From Flavobacterium defluvii (GTDB taxonomy: Bacteria; Bacteroidota; Bacteroidia; Flavobacteriales; Flavobacteriaceae), in the NCBI RefSeq assembly GCF_900129555.1, contig NZ_FQWC01000005.1, positions 62,001 through 126,000 on the forward strand: a stretch of 64,000 nucleotides of DNA, written 5' to 3'. Below the pieces are notes generated by a model, which had not been told where the DNA came from, made no database searches, and saw only the letters and a program-made list of their open reading frames with translations. This document shows, piece after piece, positions 44,875 through 55,209 of this stretch. Position 1 is the first letter of the stretch; every line of letters starts with the position of its first letter. The translations under genes were made by a program, and so were the position numbers.

Positions 44875-46116
44875 TTATAATTTTAAAGAAGCAAGTGCAT
44901 CAGACATTTCTTGTCCATAAACAGACCAAGGTCTGGTTTGAGCTTTATTTTGGGCGGCAAACCCAAACTGCTCCAGAATTTCCGGTTTTTCGAATATTTT
45001 GATAAATATGTCTTTTATTGCTTTTGAAGATCCGGCCGGAACGATCCAGCCGTCTTTTTCATTTTCTATTAAATCCGGTCCGGCGGTTCGATCTGTTGTA
45101 ATTACCGGAATTCCCTGCGACATAGCCTCAGTAATTACCAAACCAAAACCTTCAAAAAGTGAAGGAAAAACAAATATGTCTTGCTCGTACATACAATCTA
45201 AAACCTCGTTGTGGGATAAAGACGGGATCCATTTGTGTTTTTCTAAAGCCTGATTTAATGCTTTGCAATTTGGTACAGCTTTATGACCTACAATGGTCAA
45301 TTCGATTTTGTCCTGCATTTCTTCAACTGCTTCGAATAAATAGGAAATTCCTTTTCGCTGCGACAAACCTCCAATAAATAAAACTTTAAGTTTTCGATCG
45401 ATAAGAGGCTCGTAGTTTTTTTTTCTGGTTACTTGCGGAAAACCGTACGGAATTACTTTTATTTCGGGTATGTTTCCTCTATAATTTTCTAATGTTTTTT
45501 TGGTAAAACTGCTTGCCGCAAAAACGACATCGGCTAAGGCTAATTCTTCGTCTTTTTTATTTAGTTTTTTAAATGAATCATTAAAACCAATAAGTGTTTC
45601 TGACCAATCTGGATTATAGTCGAATTCTTTCTGCATTAATAAACGCGCGGTTTTCCAATATCCAATTGGTAAATCGTAAATGCAGTAAAGGCCTAATTTC
45701 TTGGCTTCTTTAAAGGTCGATAATGCTCCGTCTTCATAAGCATAAACTCCCAAAAGACCTTCTTTTTTTAATTGGGCTAAATTATCGGCAACCCATTTGT
45801 CATGTTTTTGATAGACTTTGTCGATGCAGAAAAAACCTTTTTCGTGAGTAATTAAAAAATCCAGTTTAAATTTTGAAGTCAGCAGACGTCCAAACTCAAA
45901 AAAAGAATTTGATCTTGTATAAGGCTGCCATGTTTTATCCAGATTTCTTCTTTTTAAATCTTTTAATTTTGGATAACTGCCAAGTTTAAATAACAATTGC
46001 CCGGGAAATATGGCTATAGAAGTAAACAATTTAAAAAGTTGATTATCTTTCAGTAAACCTGTTACCAGATTTTTTGAATTGGCATTTAAAGTGGGATGAG
46101 AAACCAATAATTTCAT
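44875..46116 (-). CDS. Family 4 glycosyltransferase
   Basis: A 413-residue GT-B enzyme. The N-terminal half is atypical (KLLVSHPTLNANSKNLVTGL), but the donor domain is standard: LKVLFIGGLSQRKGISYLFE (about 244-263), IVGHKAVPNCK, and the EX7E motif FVFPSLFEGFGLVITEAMSQ near 313-332 followed by GIPVITTDRTAGPDLIE. It adds one sugar of the repeat unit. Its start overlaps the preceding gene's stop by 4 nt. Confidence 0.9.
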   Translation of the reverse strand: MKLLVSHPTLNANSKNLVTGLLKDNQLFKLFTSIAIFPGQLLFKLGSYPKLKDLKRRNLDKTWQPYTRSNSFFEFGRLLTSKFKLDFLITHEKGFFCIDKVYQKHDKWVADNLAQLKKEGLLGVYAYEDGALSTFKEAKKLGLYCIYDLPIGYWKTARLLMQKEFDYNPDWSETLIGFNDSFKKLNKKDEELALADVVFAASSFTKKTLENYRGNIPEIKVIPYGFPQVTRKKNYEPLIDRKLKVLFIGGLSQRKGISYLFEAVEEMQDKIELTIVGHKAVPNCKALNQALEKHKWIPSLSHNEVLDCMYEQDIFVFPSLFEGFGLVITEAMSQGIPVITTDRTAGPDLIENEKDGWIVPAGSSKAIKDIFIKIFEKPEILEQFGFAAQNKAQTRPWSVYGQEMSDALASLKL

Positions 46117-47195
46117 AATACAGAAATTGAACTGATAAACTGGGCCGCTATTGCATTTACATCAGAAACCTCAACATTTTGCGGGGTGATATTCAGCTTA
46201 TTTTTTTCGTATTTAATAATCTGCGGAATTACATACTGCCCTTTTGTTGGCGTCCAGTTTCTTGAAACACAAATAGTATTGATTTGATGTTCTTTGTAAG
46301 CTGCAAAAACGCCGCTTTTTTCTGTTTGAAAATAAGGTGTTGTCGAAATCCCAAAATCGCTGTCTCTTAAAACCTGCGAGATTACTTTTTCTGATTGTAC
46401 ACCCAGAATTTCATAAGCGATATTATAATTATCTAATATAGTGGTGTAATTAATTAATTCAGGTCCATTTTTTCCAACAAAAACAAACTTTATAGGCTTT
46501 TCAAATTTATCTGAAATATTTTTCAAATCTTTAATAAAATCTTCAAACGGAGCGCCGTTATGAATGGTTCCAAACAAAACAAACTGAGCAAATTCCAGCG
46601 GCTCTTTTTTTTCTGCAGTTAAAGGAATATTGCCGCAAATAGGTAATATTTCAGCTTTGATATTTTGAGACTCAAGAAAGAACTGATACAGTTTGTTTTG
46701 AGTATTTATCGAATGTGTTTTGGTATTTTGAACTATTTTTTTGGCGATTACCTGCTGCAGTTTTCCAATACATTTATGTTTAATTGAAGATTCGCTGTCA
46801 ATACCAAGCCATAATTCGTGAAACATAATATGCCATTTATGATTTCCTCTGATTTTTTTTAAATAAGATGGAAGCCAAAATGGTAATCCTTTTGGGTTGA
46901 AACTATATGGAACATATTGCAGCGAAATCCAATCGGGTTCAAAATCTCTTAAAATACTTTGCAGCCAGATTAGTCTTTGCTGATTTGGTGTCGCAATTGG
47001 AATTCGATGTACGATTACGGAAGTTTCTTCTACGACCTGACTTTCGCTTGTAAAAGAAACCGCCTGATGATCACATAAAGACAAAATCTGGGCATCATGT
47101 CCCGATTTTATAAGCTTTCCGCATAAACGACGAGTGTAATCGCCTACACCATCATTGCCAATTTCGGCAGAACCGCAAATGAAAAGTATTTCCAT
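46113..47195 (-). CDS. GT-B type glycosyltransferase, divergent
   Basis: A 360-residue protein with a GT-B-like N-terminus (EILFICGSAEIGNDGVGDYT, like family 4 enzymes) and a donor-domain-like half (QFVLFGTIHNGAPFEDF, KFVFVGKNG, DFGISTTPYFQTEKSGVFAA). The EX7E motif is not clear, so this is a divergent member and the acceptor and donor are unknown. It is tightly linked, overlapping the next gene by 4 nt and starting 1 nt after the GT32 gene. Confidence 0.8.
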   Translation of the reverse strand: MEILFICGSAEIGNDGVGDYTRRLCGKLIKSGHDAQILSLCDHQAVSFTSESQVVEETSVIVHRIPIATPNQQRLIWLQSILRDFEPDWISLQYVPYSFNPKGLPFWLPSYLKKIRGNHKWHIMFHELWLGIDSESSIKHKCIGKLQQVIAKKIVQNTKTHSINTQNKLYQFFLESQNIKAEILPICGNIPLTAEKKEPLEFAQFVLFGTIHNGAPFEDFIKDLKNISDKFEKPIKFVFVGKNGPELINYTTILDNYNIAYEILGVQSEKVISQVLRDSDFGISTTPYFQTEKSGVFAAYKEHQINTICVSRNWTPTKGQYVIPQIIKYEKNKLNITPQNVEVSDVNAIAAQFISSISVL

Positions 47196-47196
47196 T

Positions 47197-48039
47197 TTAG
47201 TTTTTTGTTATAATGGTTTTCAAATATTTTGATGTACGGTAGGTTTTCTTGAAACTTTTGTCAATAAAATTGACAACGGGAAATAATCTTGGGTAGTGGT
47301 TCCTGACTAAATGCAGGAATTTCTCAATGCCTTTTTTTCCTCTCCAGCTTCCGTTTATTAAATGGATGGCGTATGAATGTCTGTCTAAATAAATAGAATT
47401 TCCAACCAATATATTTGCCGGCAGGATGAGCATGTTTTCTTTTAGAATCTGCTCTTTATTTTGATACGTGTAGCCATATTTTTCGGCAACGGGAGTTATA
47501 ACAGAACCTATTATTACCTTTTTTAAATTCATTGTTCCGTCATCTCCAAACAACTGCAGATCTGTATATTGATCTAAACAATCTTTTACATAAGGATGAT
47601 TTGGCACCGAAGCAAAAATGGCGCCCTGAACGGCAAAACCTGTAATACTTTCTCCGTTTACAGGAAGATACGATGAGTTTAACTGTTTCATTCCCCCGGC
47701 GTTTTCAAACAATCCGGGATGTATTTCGTGAGCGCTGAAAAAATCATATTCAAACCATCTTTCTTTAAAAGGTTTTAAAATTTTTACATCAGAATCGAGA
47801 TACAAGCCGCCTTCTGTGTATAAGGCGTATAAACGGATATAATCAGCCGCAAAAGCCCATTTTTTTGCTTCAAAGGCTTCTTTTACAAAAGGAACCGAAT
47901 CAAAATCAAAACTATCTTTATTCCATATTCGTATTTTAAAATCAGGCAGATGAACTTTCCATGTAGCCATACATTCTTTTATAAACGGAGTATATTCTTC
48001 TCCGCTAAACCAGCAAATATGAATTGTTTTGGGAATCAT
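47197..48039 (-). CDS. GT32-family glycosyltransferase (OCH1-like)
   Basis: A 280-residue protein with the GT32 hallmarks: PKTIHICWFSGEEYTPF at the N-terminus, ADYIRLYALYTEGGLYLDSD (about residues 65-84, carrying the DXD metal site), and the C-terminal SYAIHLINGSWRGKK. These capsular polysaccharide enzymes transfer hexoses such as mannose or galactose. It lies 28 nt downstream of the next glycosyltransferase-like gene. Confidence 0.92.
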   Translation of the reverse strand: MIPKTIHICWFSGEEYTPFIKECMATWKVHLPDFKIRIWNKDSFDFDSVPFVKEAFEAKKWAFAADYIRLYALYTEGGLYLDSDVKILKPFKERWFEYDFFSAHEIHPGLFENAGGMKQLNSSYLPVNGESITGFAVQGAIFASVPNHPYVKDCLDQYTDLQLFGDDGTMNLKKVIIGSVITPVAEKYGYTYQNKEQILKENMLILPANILVGNSIYLDRHSYAIHLINGSWRGKKGIEKFLHLVRNHYPRLFPVVNFIDKSFKKTYRTSKYLKTIITKN

Positions 48040-48067
48040 AATTTTTATTTTATCCGTTTAAAAAAAG

Positions 48068-49039
48068 TTACACTTTATAAAATCTGCCAATAACTTTGGC
48101 TAATTTGATGCCTATAATTTTTCTGTTAATTTCCCATTTAGAATGTGCGGGTATAGGATAACTGCAGTATTTCCAATAAATAACATCTGAGTTTCTTGGA
48201 ATTTTTCCGGCAATTGCTCTTACTAAATGATGCGCTTTCCATGGTTTGGGACTTCCCATTCCGTGAGACATTGTTGAGTTTCCTTTAGAAAATCCCATTC
48301 CTTCTTTGCCAATGTAGCTCACAGGTCCATCATAAACTTCAATTGCGGCATTAAGCGCGTCCTGGTCGGGTTTATCAAAAATCTGAAATCCTTCTCTTTT
48401 TAAAACTGTTGAATTGTAAGACTGATTTAAAAATATAGAATTTTCTAAACCGCCAATTGCCGGCCCCATAAGTTCCTGCATCTGAACCCATAGATTTAAA
48501 AATGAAATGTTTTTTTTAAGAAGTCCCAAAAACCCGGCGTTAACATATGTTGGGTTTTTAAAATGTAAATCGATATTAAAATGTTTGTAATAGGTTTTCC
48601 AGCCCTGCCTGCGCGGATGAAATTCCTGCAAAGGCGAATTTATATCTTCGCAGAGTGCTGCGCCATAATGTACCCATTGTTCATAACAAGCCCATGAATC
48701 GTTTACGACAATATCCGGATCAAAATAAAACATTGCATCTGCCTCTTTTGCAGGACCTTCCCATAATTCCAGCATAAAATCGGGTTTGTAATTTGCCATA
48801 TTATAATTGGTTACAATTGGCAGAAAAATCAGTTTTATTTCCGGAACAGGAGTTAAAATTATGGCTTCTTTCCACTTTCCAATTGTTTGCTTTTCGCCTT
48901 TTAAAATCCACTTTGGCAGAGAACCCCGGTAACCAACATAAATATTGCCGGTAAATCCGTTTTGATAGAGTGAATTAGAAAGTGCTGCTACCCCAAAATG
49001 GTAATGCCCTTCGAAAATAGTGCAAACTGCTGCATTCAT
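48068..49039 (-). CDS. GT-A-fold glycosyltransferase-like protein
   Basis: A 323-residue protein: NAAVCTIFEGHYHFGVAALS at the N-terminus and a DXD-like FYFDPDIVVNDSW near residues 113-125. The C-terminal part contains STMSHGMGSPKPWKAHHLVR, a His-rich loop like those that bind the nucleotide diphosphate in GT8-type enzymes. I assign it to the nucleotide-diphospho-sugar transferase superfamily but not to a named family. It overlaps the next upstream gene by 4 nt. First of three adjacent genes of this general type. Confidence 0.78.
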   Translation of the reverse strand: MNAAVCTIFEGHYHFGVAALSNSLYQNGFTGNIYVGYRGSLPKWILKGEKQTIGKWKEAIILTPVPEIKLIFLPIVTNYNMANYKPDFMLELWEGPAKEADAMFYFDPDIVVNDSWACYEQWVHYGAALCEDINSPLQEFHPRRQGWKTYYKHFNIDLHFKNPTYVNAGFLGLLKKNISFLNLWVQMQELMGPAIGGLENSIFLNQSYNSTVLKREGFQIFDKPDQDALNAAIEVYDGPVSYIGKEGMGFSKGNSTMSHGMGSPKPWKAHHLVRAIAGKIPRNSDVIYWKYCSYPIPAHSKWEINRKIIGIKLAKVIGRFYKV

Positions 49040-50046
49040 AAATTTAATATGCGTTTAAGTCTTCTTTTAACTCGTTTTGATTGATTCCTGATATAGGTAA
49101 TATAAAATAAATCAGAGCTTTGCACTTTATACAAACTCATCATACGTTCTTTATCGCTTTGGCTGGAATACATTAAATCGTCTATAGATTCTGCTCCCAA
49201 CCGGCCCCTTCCTGAATAATGCAAATGACTGATTGGAACGTCTAAAGCCAACGATGAAGATTGTTTATCGATTTCCTTTTTGGATTCTTCTGATAATTGC
49301 GCATACCACGATTGATACGATTCTGTAATTTGTTTATATCCGCCCTGAACGGCATGAATTAAGTCTAAAGTATTTATATAATCGCCAGACCATGAACTTA
49401 GCCAGTTAAATGGCGGCTTGCATAAATTGAGTAATTTCCAGTTTCCAATTAAAGAAGCTATATGCAATAAGGATTGATCGTGTTTTTGGGGAATTTCAGG
49501 ATTTTGTTTGAACCATTCTACAGCAGCGTTCATATCATCAATCAGTTTTTGGCTTTTCTTGACCAAAATATGTCCGGCTGTAATAGCAGAATTTAAACTT
49601 TCGCTTCCAAAAATTTCTTTTACTTTTTCGGGCTGCATATAATTGTGGATTCCGCAGGTTGTGTATTCTGTATCGGCATGAACTAAATCATAATCCTCGG
49701 CAAACTCAAACAAACGTTCCCAGTTCATTAAGGCTACAATATCATTATCAGTATAAATAAATTCATCCCAATCTGAAAAGAAAGCCAGGAATCGGTATAA
49801 AAATCCCATCGGACATTCTGTTAAAACGCTTCTCAGCTTCTGAATAAAATTTACGGCTTCTTCAGGAAAATCCTCGATGGTTAAAAATTCAACTTCTTTT
49901 AAAATATAGGGAGAATTGATTTTTTCTCCTCCAAAATGAATTAACCGAATAGGCAGCAGACAGCCGCTTTTTCTAATTGAATAAATTAAGTTTTCGCTGT
50001 ACCACTGGCTTTTTAAATTGGCCACTAAAACAATTCCTTTTTTCAT
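49036..50046 (-). CDS. GT-A-fold glycosyltransferase-like protein
   Basis: A 336-residue protein with the N-terminal KKGIVLVANLKSQWYSENLI and a DXD-type FIYTDNDIVALMNWERLF at about residues 94-111. A second acidic/His segment PQKHDQSLLHIASL (about 187) and SHLHYSGRGRLG near the end are plausible nucleotide-sugar-site elements. The family is not clear to me beyond the GT-A superfamily. It overlaps the downstream gene by 4 nt and follows the next upstream one by 11 nt. It likely acts in the same side-chain or backbone step series. Confidence 0.78.
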   Translation of the reverse strand: MKKGIVLVANLKSQWYSENLIYSIRKSGCLLPIRLIHFGGEKINSPYILKEVEFLTIEDFPEEAVNFIQKLRSVLTECPMGFLYRFLAFFSDWDEFIYTDNDIVALMNWERLFEFAEDYDLVHADTEYTTCGIHNYMQPEKVKEIFGSESLNSAITAGHILVKKSQKLIDDMNAAVEWFKQNPEIPQKHDQSLLHIASLIGNWKLLNLCKPPFNWLSSWSGDYINTLDLIHAVQGGYKQITESYQSWYAQLSEESKKEIDKQSSSLALDVPISHLHYSGRGRLGAESIDDLMYSSQSDKERMMSLYKVQSSDLFYITYIRNQSKRVKRRLKRILNL

Positions 50047-50057
50047 CTAATTAATTT

Positions 50058-50984
50058 TTATAAGCCTAAATGCCATTTATAATTTCGCTGCCACATTTTA
50101 TGACGAACCGGGCCTGTATAATGTCTTACGGCCATTTGTTTTGGGCTCAGTAAATAAGAGAAATCAAATTGATCACCTAAGTCTAAAATGAAGGTTTTTG
50201 GGGTTAAAGGCATATAGGAATTGTTTTTTAGCAAATGATGATAAACCGTCTGCTCACTAAAATATTCGTAAATGAAATTGTAGGTTTTAAAAAATTCGAG
50301 GGATTCTTTTATATGTTCGAAAGCTGTATTGGCAAAAATAAAACCCGAGTTTACCTGATAAATTTGTTCTGTATTTGCGGCCTTATATCGGCTGTCGAGA
50401 CATCCCCAGCTTACATCCGGCATATACCAGCCGTTTGCAGCAGGTTTTTCTGTTAAGATTAATTTTAAAACATTGGCGTGTTCATAAAATAAAATATCTG
50501 AATCGATGAACAATGTTGGTTTTTCTATTGTATGATTTAAATAATAAAAGAGTTTTTTGCCCAGCGGAAATTTTTTGGCGTAATCCATTAAATAATTTTC
50601 GTACGGTTCTAATTCTTCTTTACATAAACCTTTTAAAGATTGGATTTTTGTCCAGTCGAGTCCTTTTTCTACTTTAACAAAATCAAAACTGTTTTCCAGT
50701 TGTTCTATTTGTTCCTCATTATGTGATCCATCTGAATAAATGGTCCATTTTATAGGCCTTCCTACATAGCGAATAAAAGATAAAACAGATAAAAGCTGTT
50801 CGTGAAAATCATTGCAGGAAGAGAAACTGGCTACTTCCATTTCGATAGTCTTTCTTTTACTGACTTGCGATATCAAATGAGATAAATCTGTTGCTGCTTT
50901 TTTTGCAAACTTCCTGCGGTTTACATTTCCTTTAGCAACGGTTATTTTTTTGGTAAGACCTCCCTGACCTGGTAATTTATTCAT
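50058..50984 (-). CDS. GT-A-fold glycosyltransferase-like protein
   Basis: About 308 residues, started at the ATG at 50984 (MNKLPGQGGLTKKITVAKGN). A longer in-frame reading to 51035 would translate through the intergenic inverted repeat and is rejected. The DXD-like motif TLFIDSDILFYE is near residues 158-169, and QVNSGFIFANTAF and AVRHYTGPVRHKMW are typical positions for acceptor and nucleotide sites in GT8/GT-A proteins. Third gene of a tandem trio with a shared fold but low mutual identity. It comes directly downstream of a REP-like repeat. Confidence 0.75.
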   Translation of the reverse strand: MNKLPGQGGLTKKITVAKGNVNRRKFAKKAATDLSHLISQVSKRKTIEMEVASFSSCNDFHEQLLSVLSFIRYVGRPIKWTIYSDGSHNEEQIEQLENSFDFVKVEKGLDWTKIQSLKGLCKEELEPYENYLMDYAKKFPLGKKLFYYLNHTIEKPTLFIDSDILFYEHANVLKLILTEKPAANGWYMPDVSWGCLDSRYKAANTEQIYQVNSGFIFANTAFEHIKESLEFFKTYNFIYEYFSEQTVYHHLLKNNSYMPLTPKTFILDLGDQFDFSYLLSPKQMAVRHYTGPVRHKMWQRNYKWHLGL

Positions 50985-51002
50985 GTTTGATTCTATTTTT
51001 TT

Positions 51003-51089
51003 AACATAGCCCGTGGTTTTAACCACGGGGAGCATATATTGGATGTTCTTTACATTATGTTCCCGCGGTTGAAAACCGCGGGCTATGTT
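51003..51089. repeat. Double stem-loop intergenic repeat
   Basis: Outer arms AACATAGCCCG (51003-51013) and CGGGCTATGTT (51079-51089) pair perfectly. Inside lie two hairpins, CCCGTGGTT/AACCACGGG (51010-51029) and CCCGCGGTT/AACCGCGGG (51062-51082). The GC-rich stems stand out in an AT-rich locus. The form resembles REP-type elements. It separates the Wzx gene from the glycosyltransferase block. Confidence 0.85.
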
Positions 51090-51116
51090 TGCAAATCTTG
51101 TGTTTAGAGATAATTC

Positions 51117-52415
51117 TTAATCTATTTTTTTGGCAGAAATTATTACTGAAAAACTAAATATATAATTTGCTGTTAAGGATATAAATTGATTAAAAATGCT
51201 GTAATATAAAATGCCTCTAAGGGTTGTTAAATCCCAAATAAAATAAGCGAAAATAACAGTGCCTAAATTCAAGGAAATGATGAGAATTGGATTTAAAAAA
51301 TGTCCTCTGCTGCCAATTAAATTTCCACTCATCGCGGCAATTAAACCAATACAATTTGAAAGCATTATTAAAAAAAGTTCGGATGATAAAGAACTATACG
51401 AAGCCCCTAAAAGCCACAACATTTGGGCAGGAAACAAAAAGACAGTCAACATAATACAGCCTGCAGCCAGAAAAAGAATTAATTGAAAAGATAAAAAATA
51501 TCTTAAAAGTATTTCTCTTTCTTCTGGTAATCTAGAAAAGCGAGGCAGAAATAATGTACCTGAAATTGTTGTAAAAAAGGCCATAAGTGCCGCAAACCTG
51601 CCCAAGGCTCCTATACTAGCCAAATCAGTTGAGTTGCCAAAAACAGATAATATCCAAATTACGATTTGTCCTGATAGCGCGTAAAATACAATATTGGGCA
51701 GAATGCGGGTTACAATTTTTAAGATTTCTTTTCGGATCGCGGGATCAGGATTTTGATTGCTTTCTACAAATTTTCTGTTGATTATTTTCAATTTTGAATT
51801 CCCATACATCTGCGGAATTCCGGAAGCCAAAATAAGAACGAATGTCCATGGAAAAATAAATATCGTTAAAACAATCAAAACCAGTCTTCCGATTCCGACT
51901 CTTAATTGATTTTTTTGAAGACTTGAAATATCCTGATGCAGTTTTGGTGTTATTTCTAATAAAGAATCGGATAACGCGGCATAGAAAGCCGGAATTAAAG
52001 AAAGAAAGATTAAAACTGCTGATAACCAGCCCGAATTATTTTTTAATAATAAATAGATGATTATTGGCGTGGCAATTATTAAGGCTATGAAGGCAAATTT
52101 CTTTCTTAAATCTAAACCTGTTGCCAAGACAATTCCGAGTTTTTTTGGGTCTTTCCAGACTCTTCCACTCAGCGCCATTACACCATTTGAAATACCTGAA
52201 TCTGTAAACATGACTAAAGTTCCCAACATGGTATTTGCCAGCGTATACAATGCGTATTCAGAAACAGGAAGCATTCTGACGATTAATATTCCGGAAATAA
52301 AGCCTATTAATTTTAATATGACTTCTGTACTTCCTACAATCGAAATTAACTTTATGAAATTTAAACTTTTATCAAAATGCTGATGCTGTCTTATTTTATC
52401 TAAGGACCAATTCAT
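51117..52415 (-). CDS. Wzx-like polysaccharide flippase (MOP superfamily)
   Basis: A 432-residue polytopic protein with about 12 hydrophobic helices. The N-terminal segment [20 protein letters not shown] (about 36-55) is the standard start of the polysaccharide-biosynthesis flippase family. It turns lipid-linked repeat units to the periplasmic side for Wzy polymerisation. The start overlaps the end of the UDP-glucose dehydrogenase gene by 20 nt. Confidence 0.88.
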   Translation of the reverse strand: MNWSLDKIRQHQHFDKSLNFIKLISIVGSTEVILKLIGFISGILIVRMLPVSEYALYTLANTMLGTLVMFTDSGISNGVMALSGRVWKDPKKLGIVLATGLDLRKKFAFIALIIATPIIIYLLLKNNSGWLSAVLIFLSLIPAFYAALSDSLLEITPKLHQDISSLQKNQLRVGIGRLVLIVLTIFIFPWTFVLILASGIPQMYGNSKLKIINRKFVESNQNPDPAIRKEILKIVTRILPNIVFYALSGQIVIWILSVFGNSTDLASIGALGRFAALMAFFTTISGTLFLPRFSRLPEEREILLRYFLSFQLILFLAAGCIMLTVFLFPAQMLWLLGASYSSLSSELFLIMLSNCIGLIAAMSGNLIGSRGHFLNPILIISLNLGTVIFAYFIWDLTTLRGILYYSIFNQFISLTANYIFSFSVIISAKKID

Positions 52416-53856
52416 TTATTCCTTTTAATTTATCACTAAAACGAATGTCTTTTCCAATTCCCTTTACCTGAAAACCTATTGCCGTAAGTTTTTTAGAATC
52501 TAGAATATTACGTCCGTCAAAAACAAAAGCGGGTTTGTACATTTTGCTGTAAACAGTTTTCCAGTCATAGGTTTTAAATTCATCCCATTCTGTTAAAACT
52601 GCGACTGCATGTGCCTTATCGAGAGCCTCGACTGCAGTTTTGTAAACAAAAATCTGGTTTAATTTTGATTTGATTTTTTCCTCAGAAATTCCTTTTAATT
52701 CCCATAAATAGCGCATATCTGCTTTTATTTTTTCTTCCGAAACTTTTGGGTCATAAACATGAATTTCGGCACCGTCTTCGATTAAATGTTCTGCTACATA
52801 AATTGCTGCAGATTCTCTGGTATCGTTGGTATCTTTTTTAAAAGCCCAGCCCAAAAAGGTTATTTTTTTTCCGCTTACGGTATTAAAAAGCGTGCAGATA
52901 ATATTTTTTGCAAAACGGTATTTTTGATAATCGTTGAGAATGATAATCTGTTCCCAATAACTGGCAACTTCCGGCAGATTAAAATAGCGGCATAAATAGA
53001 CAAGGTTTAAAATATCTTTTTGAAAACAAGAACCGCCAAAACCAACTGAAGCTTTTAGAAATTTAGAACCAATTCTGCTATCTGTCCCAATCGCTGCAGC
53101 AACCTCATCAACATCGGCTTCTGTAACTTCGCATAAAGCTGATAATGCATTTATTGACGAAATTCGCTGTGCTAAAAATGCATTGGCAGTTAATTTTGAT
53201 AATTCTGAAGACCATACATTTGTAGTTAAAATTTGCTTCGGCGAAAGCCAATGTGCATAAATATCTACCAATGCCTGAATGGCTTTTTGATCGCTTTCGG
53301 TTTGGTTGCCGCCAATTAAAACCCGGTCTGCATTTAATAAATCATTGATGGCTGTTCCTTCTGCTAAAAATTCAGGGTTGGAAAGCACTTCAAATTTTAC
53401 TCCGTTTCCGGTATGGTCTAAAATAGTCTGCAAAGTTTGTGCAGTTCGAACAGGAAGCGTTGATTTTTCTACAATGATTTTATCATTTTTAGCAATTCTG
53501 GCGATTTGCCTTGCGCATAATTCTACAAATTTTAGATCGGCAGCCATTCCTTTTCCTTCGCCGTATGTTTTAGTTGGCGTGTTTACTGCGATAAAGATCA
53601 TGTCTGCGGCTTCGATGGCGCTGTCAACTTCGGTCGAAAAAAATAAATTTCGGCCTCTTGCTTCGCGAACGACTTCGGCAAGTCCGGGTTCATAAACAGG
53701 AAGTTTCTCTAAATTTTCTTCATTCCATGCCAAAATGCGTTCTGTATTTAAATCGACAACGGTTACTTTAATTTCAGGACATTTTAATGCTATAACAGAC
53801 ATTGTGGGTCCGCCAACATAACCGGCGCCTAAACAGCAAATATTTTTGATTTTCAT
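52396..53856 (-). CDS. UDP-glucose 6-dehydrogenase, eukaryote-like type
   Basis: Oxidises UDP-glucose to UDP-glucuronate with two NAD+. At 486 residues it is longer than typical bacterial Ugd and close to animal UGDH length. Motifs: [15 protein letters not shown] (about 4-18), [13 protein letters not shown] (about 92-104), [20 protein letters not shown] (about 162), and the catalytic cysteine in [13 protein letters not shown] (about 271-283). It supplies UDP-GlcA for the polymer and for the UDP-xylose synthase downstream. The Wzx gene overlaps its end. Confidence 0.94.
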   Translation of the reverse strand: MKIKNICCLGAGYVGGPTMSVIALKCPEIKVTVVDLNTERILAWNEENLEKLPVYEPGLAEVVREARGRNLFFSTEVDSAIEAADMIFIAVNTPTKTYGEGKGMAADLKFVELCARQIARIAKNDKIIVEKSTLPVRTAQTLQTILDHTGNGVKFEVLSNPEFLAEGTAINDLLNADRVLIGGNQTESDQKAIQALVDIYAHWLSPKQILTTNVWSSELSKLTANAFLAQRISSINALSALCEVTEADVDEVAAAIGTDSRIGSKFLKASVGFGGSCFQKDILNLVYLCRYFNLPEVASYWEQIIILNDYQKYRFAKNIICTLFNTVSGKKITFLGWAFKKDTNDTRESAAIYVAEHLIEDGAEIHVYDPKVSEEKIKADMRYLWELKGISEEKIKSKLNQIFVYKTAVEALDKAHAVAVLTEWDEFKTYDWKTVYSKMYKPAFVFDGRNILDSKKLTAIGFQVKGIGKDIRFSDKLKGINELVLR

Positions 53857-53890
53857 TTAGTTAGTTTTTACGTGAAGTGTAATTTTTTTT

Positions 53891-53956
53891 AAACACATAG
53901 AAACATAGTTTTTAGGAATTTTAAGACTATTAAAAGAAACTAGTTCCTATGTGTTT
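53891..53956. repeat. Short inverted repeat between UDP-glucose dehydrogenase and gmd genes
   Basis: AAACACATAG (53891-53900) pairs with CTATGTGTTT (53947-53956), perfect over 10 bp with a 46-nt middle that also holds a second CATAG. Similar ACACATAG motifs are commonly seen between Flavobacterium genes, as I recall. Possibly a REP-type element or a weak terminator for gmd. Confidence 0.55.
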
Positions 53957-53992
53957 TAAATTAAATTGCTGGTTTATTTATGGTTTTTCGGC

Positions 53993-55117
53993 TTATTCAA
54001 AATAATTTAAGATGGTATATCCGTATTCTTTTAAATGCTGTTCTTTTTCCATCAGCTTTAAATCAGACTGCATCATTTCTTTTACCAATCCCGGTAAATC
54101 ATAACTGCATTTCCAGCCCAGTTTGGTTCTGGCTTTTGTGGGATCACCAACTAATAAATCTACTTCTGTAGGTCTGAAATATTTAGGATCGACGGCCAAA
54201 ACTTCTGTTCCTATCGGGATTTGATAATCAGGATTACTGCAATATTTTACGAGACCTTTTTCGTTTACTCCTTTTCCTTTAAATTCTAATTCGATACCAA
54301 CTTCTGCAAAACTCATTTGTACAAATTCGCGGACAGTTGTGGTTTTTCCGGTTGCAATAACCCAGTCTTCCGGTTCATCAGCCTGAAGAATCATCCACAT
54401 CATTTGTACATAATCTTTGGCATGTCCCCAATCGCGCTGTGCGTCGAGATTTCCAAGATATAATTTATGCTGAAGACCTAAAGCGATTCTGGCAGTGGCT
54501 CGGGTAATTTTTCGGGTCACAAATGTTTCACCGCGAATAGGCGATTCATGATTGAATAAAATTCCGTTGCAGGCGTACATTCCGTAAGCTTCTCTGTAAT
54601 TTACCGTAATCCAGTATGCGTACATTTTGGCCACTGCATAAGGCGAACGCGGATAAAATGGCGTTTTTTCAGACTGCGGAACTTCCTGTACTTTGCCATA
54701 CAATTCTGAAGTTGAAGCCTGATAGATACGTGTCTTTTTTTCTAACCCAAGCAAACGAACGGCATCCAGAAGTCTTAAAGTTCCCAATCCGTCTGCGTTT
54801 CCTGTATATTCCGGAGTTTCAAACGAAACGGCAACGTGGCTCATGGCAGCCAGATTGTAAATTTCATCGGGCTGAATTTCCTGAATAATACGGGTTAAAT
54901 TTGTGCTGTCTGTCATATCGCCATAATGCAGAATAAAATTTCTGTTTTCTACATAAGGATCCTGATATAAATGGTCGATTCTGTCTGTATTAAATAACGA
55001 AGTACGTCTTTTTAATCCGTGTACGATATAGCCTTTTTCTAATAAAAATTCACTTAAATAGGCTCCGTCTTGTCCTGTGACTCCTGTTATAAGAGCTGTT
55101 TTTTTCAATGGATTCAT
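53993..55117 (-). CDS. gmd: GDP-mannose 4,6-dehydratase
   Basis: First step from GDP-mannose to GDP-L-fucose, making GDP-4-keto-6-deoxymannose. A 374-residue extended [22 protein letters not shown] at the N-terminus, [20 protein letters not shown] with the catalytic Thr/Glu, and [13 protein letters not shown] with the Tyr-X3-Lys pair near 157-161. [10 protein letters not shown] completes the family signatures. It sits beside fcl and manC, forming a fucose-nucleotide supply group. A 92-nt gap with a degenerate repeat precedes it. Confidence 0.97.
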   Translation of the reverse strand: MNPLKKTALITGVTGQDGAYLSEFLLEKGYIVHGLKRRTSLFNTDRIDHLYQDPYVENRNFILHYGDMTDSTNLTRIIQEIQPDEIYNLAAMSHVAVSFETPEYTGNADGLGTLRLLDAVRLLGLEKKTRIYQASTSELYGKVQEVPQSEKTPFYPRSPYAVAKMYAYWITVNYREAYGMYACNGILFNHESPIRGETFVTRKITRATARIALGLQHKLYLGNLDAQRDWGHAKDYVQMMWMILQADEPEDWVIATGKTTTVREFVQMSFAEVGIELEFKGKGVNEKGLVKYCSNPDYQIPIGTEVLAVDPKYFRPTEVDLLVGDPTKARTKLGWKCSYDLPGLVKEMMQSDLKLMEKEQHLKEYGYTILNYFE

Positions 55118-55209
55118 AATCTAAATTATAAAGCACAGAGGCATTATGCTGCAAAGTCGCAATTTTATAAAGTTGTAATGATTTGAAGTATGGGAGTAAT
55201 CTAAAAAGG

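Noticed and set aside
50985..51035. Longer start for the glycosyltransferase gene reading through the intergenic repeat
   Set aside because: The extra 17 residues come from the inverted-repeat sequence; the ATG at 50984 gives a sensible start.
55118..55209. RNA gene or small ORF between gmd and fcl
   Set aside because: Contains only degenerate GCACAGAGG/GCTGCAAAG-type repeat remnants; no stable long stem or frame is visible.
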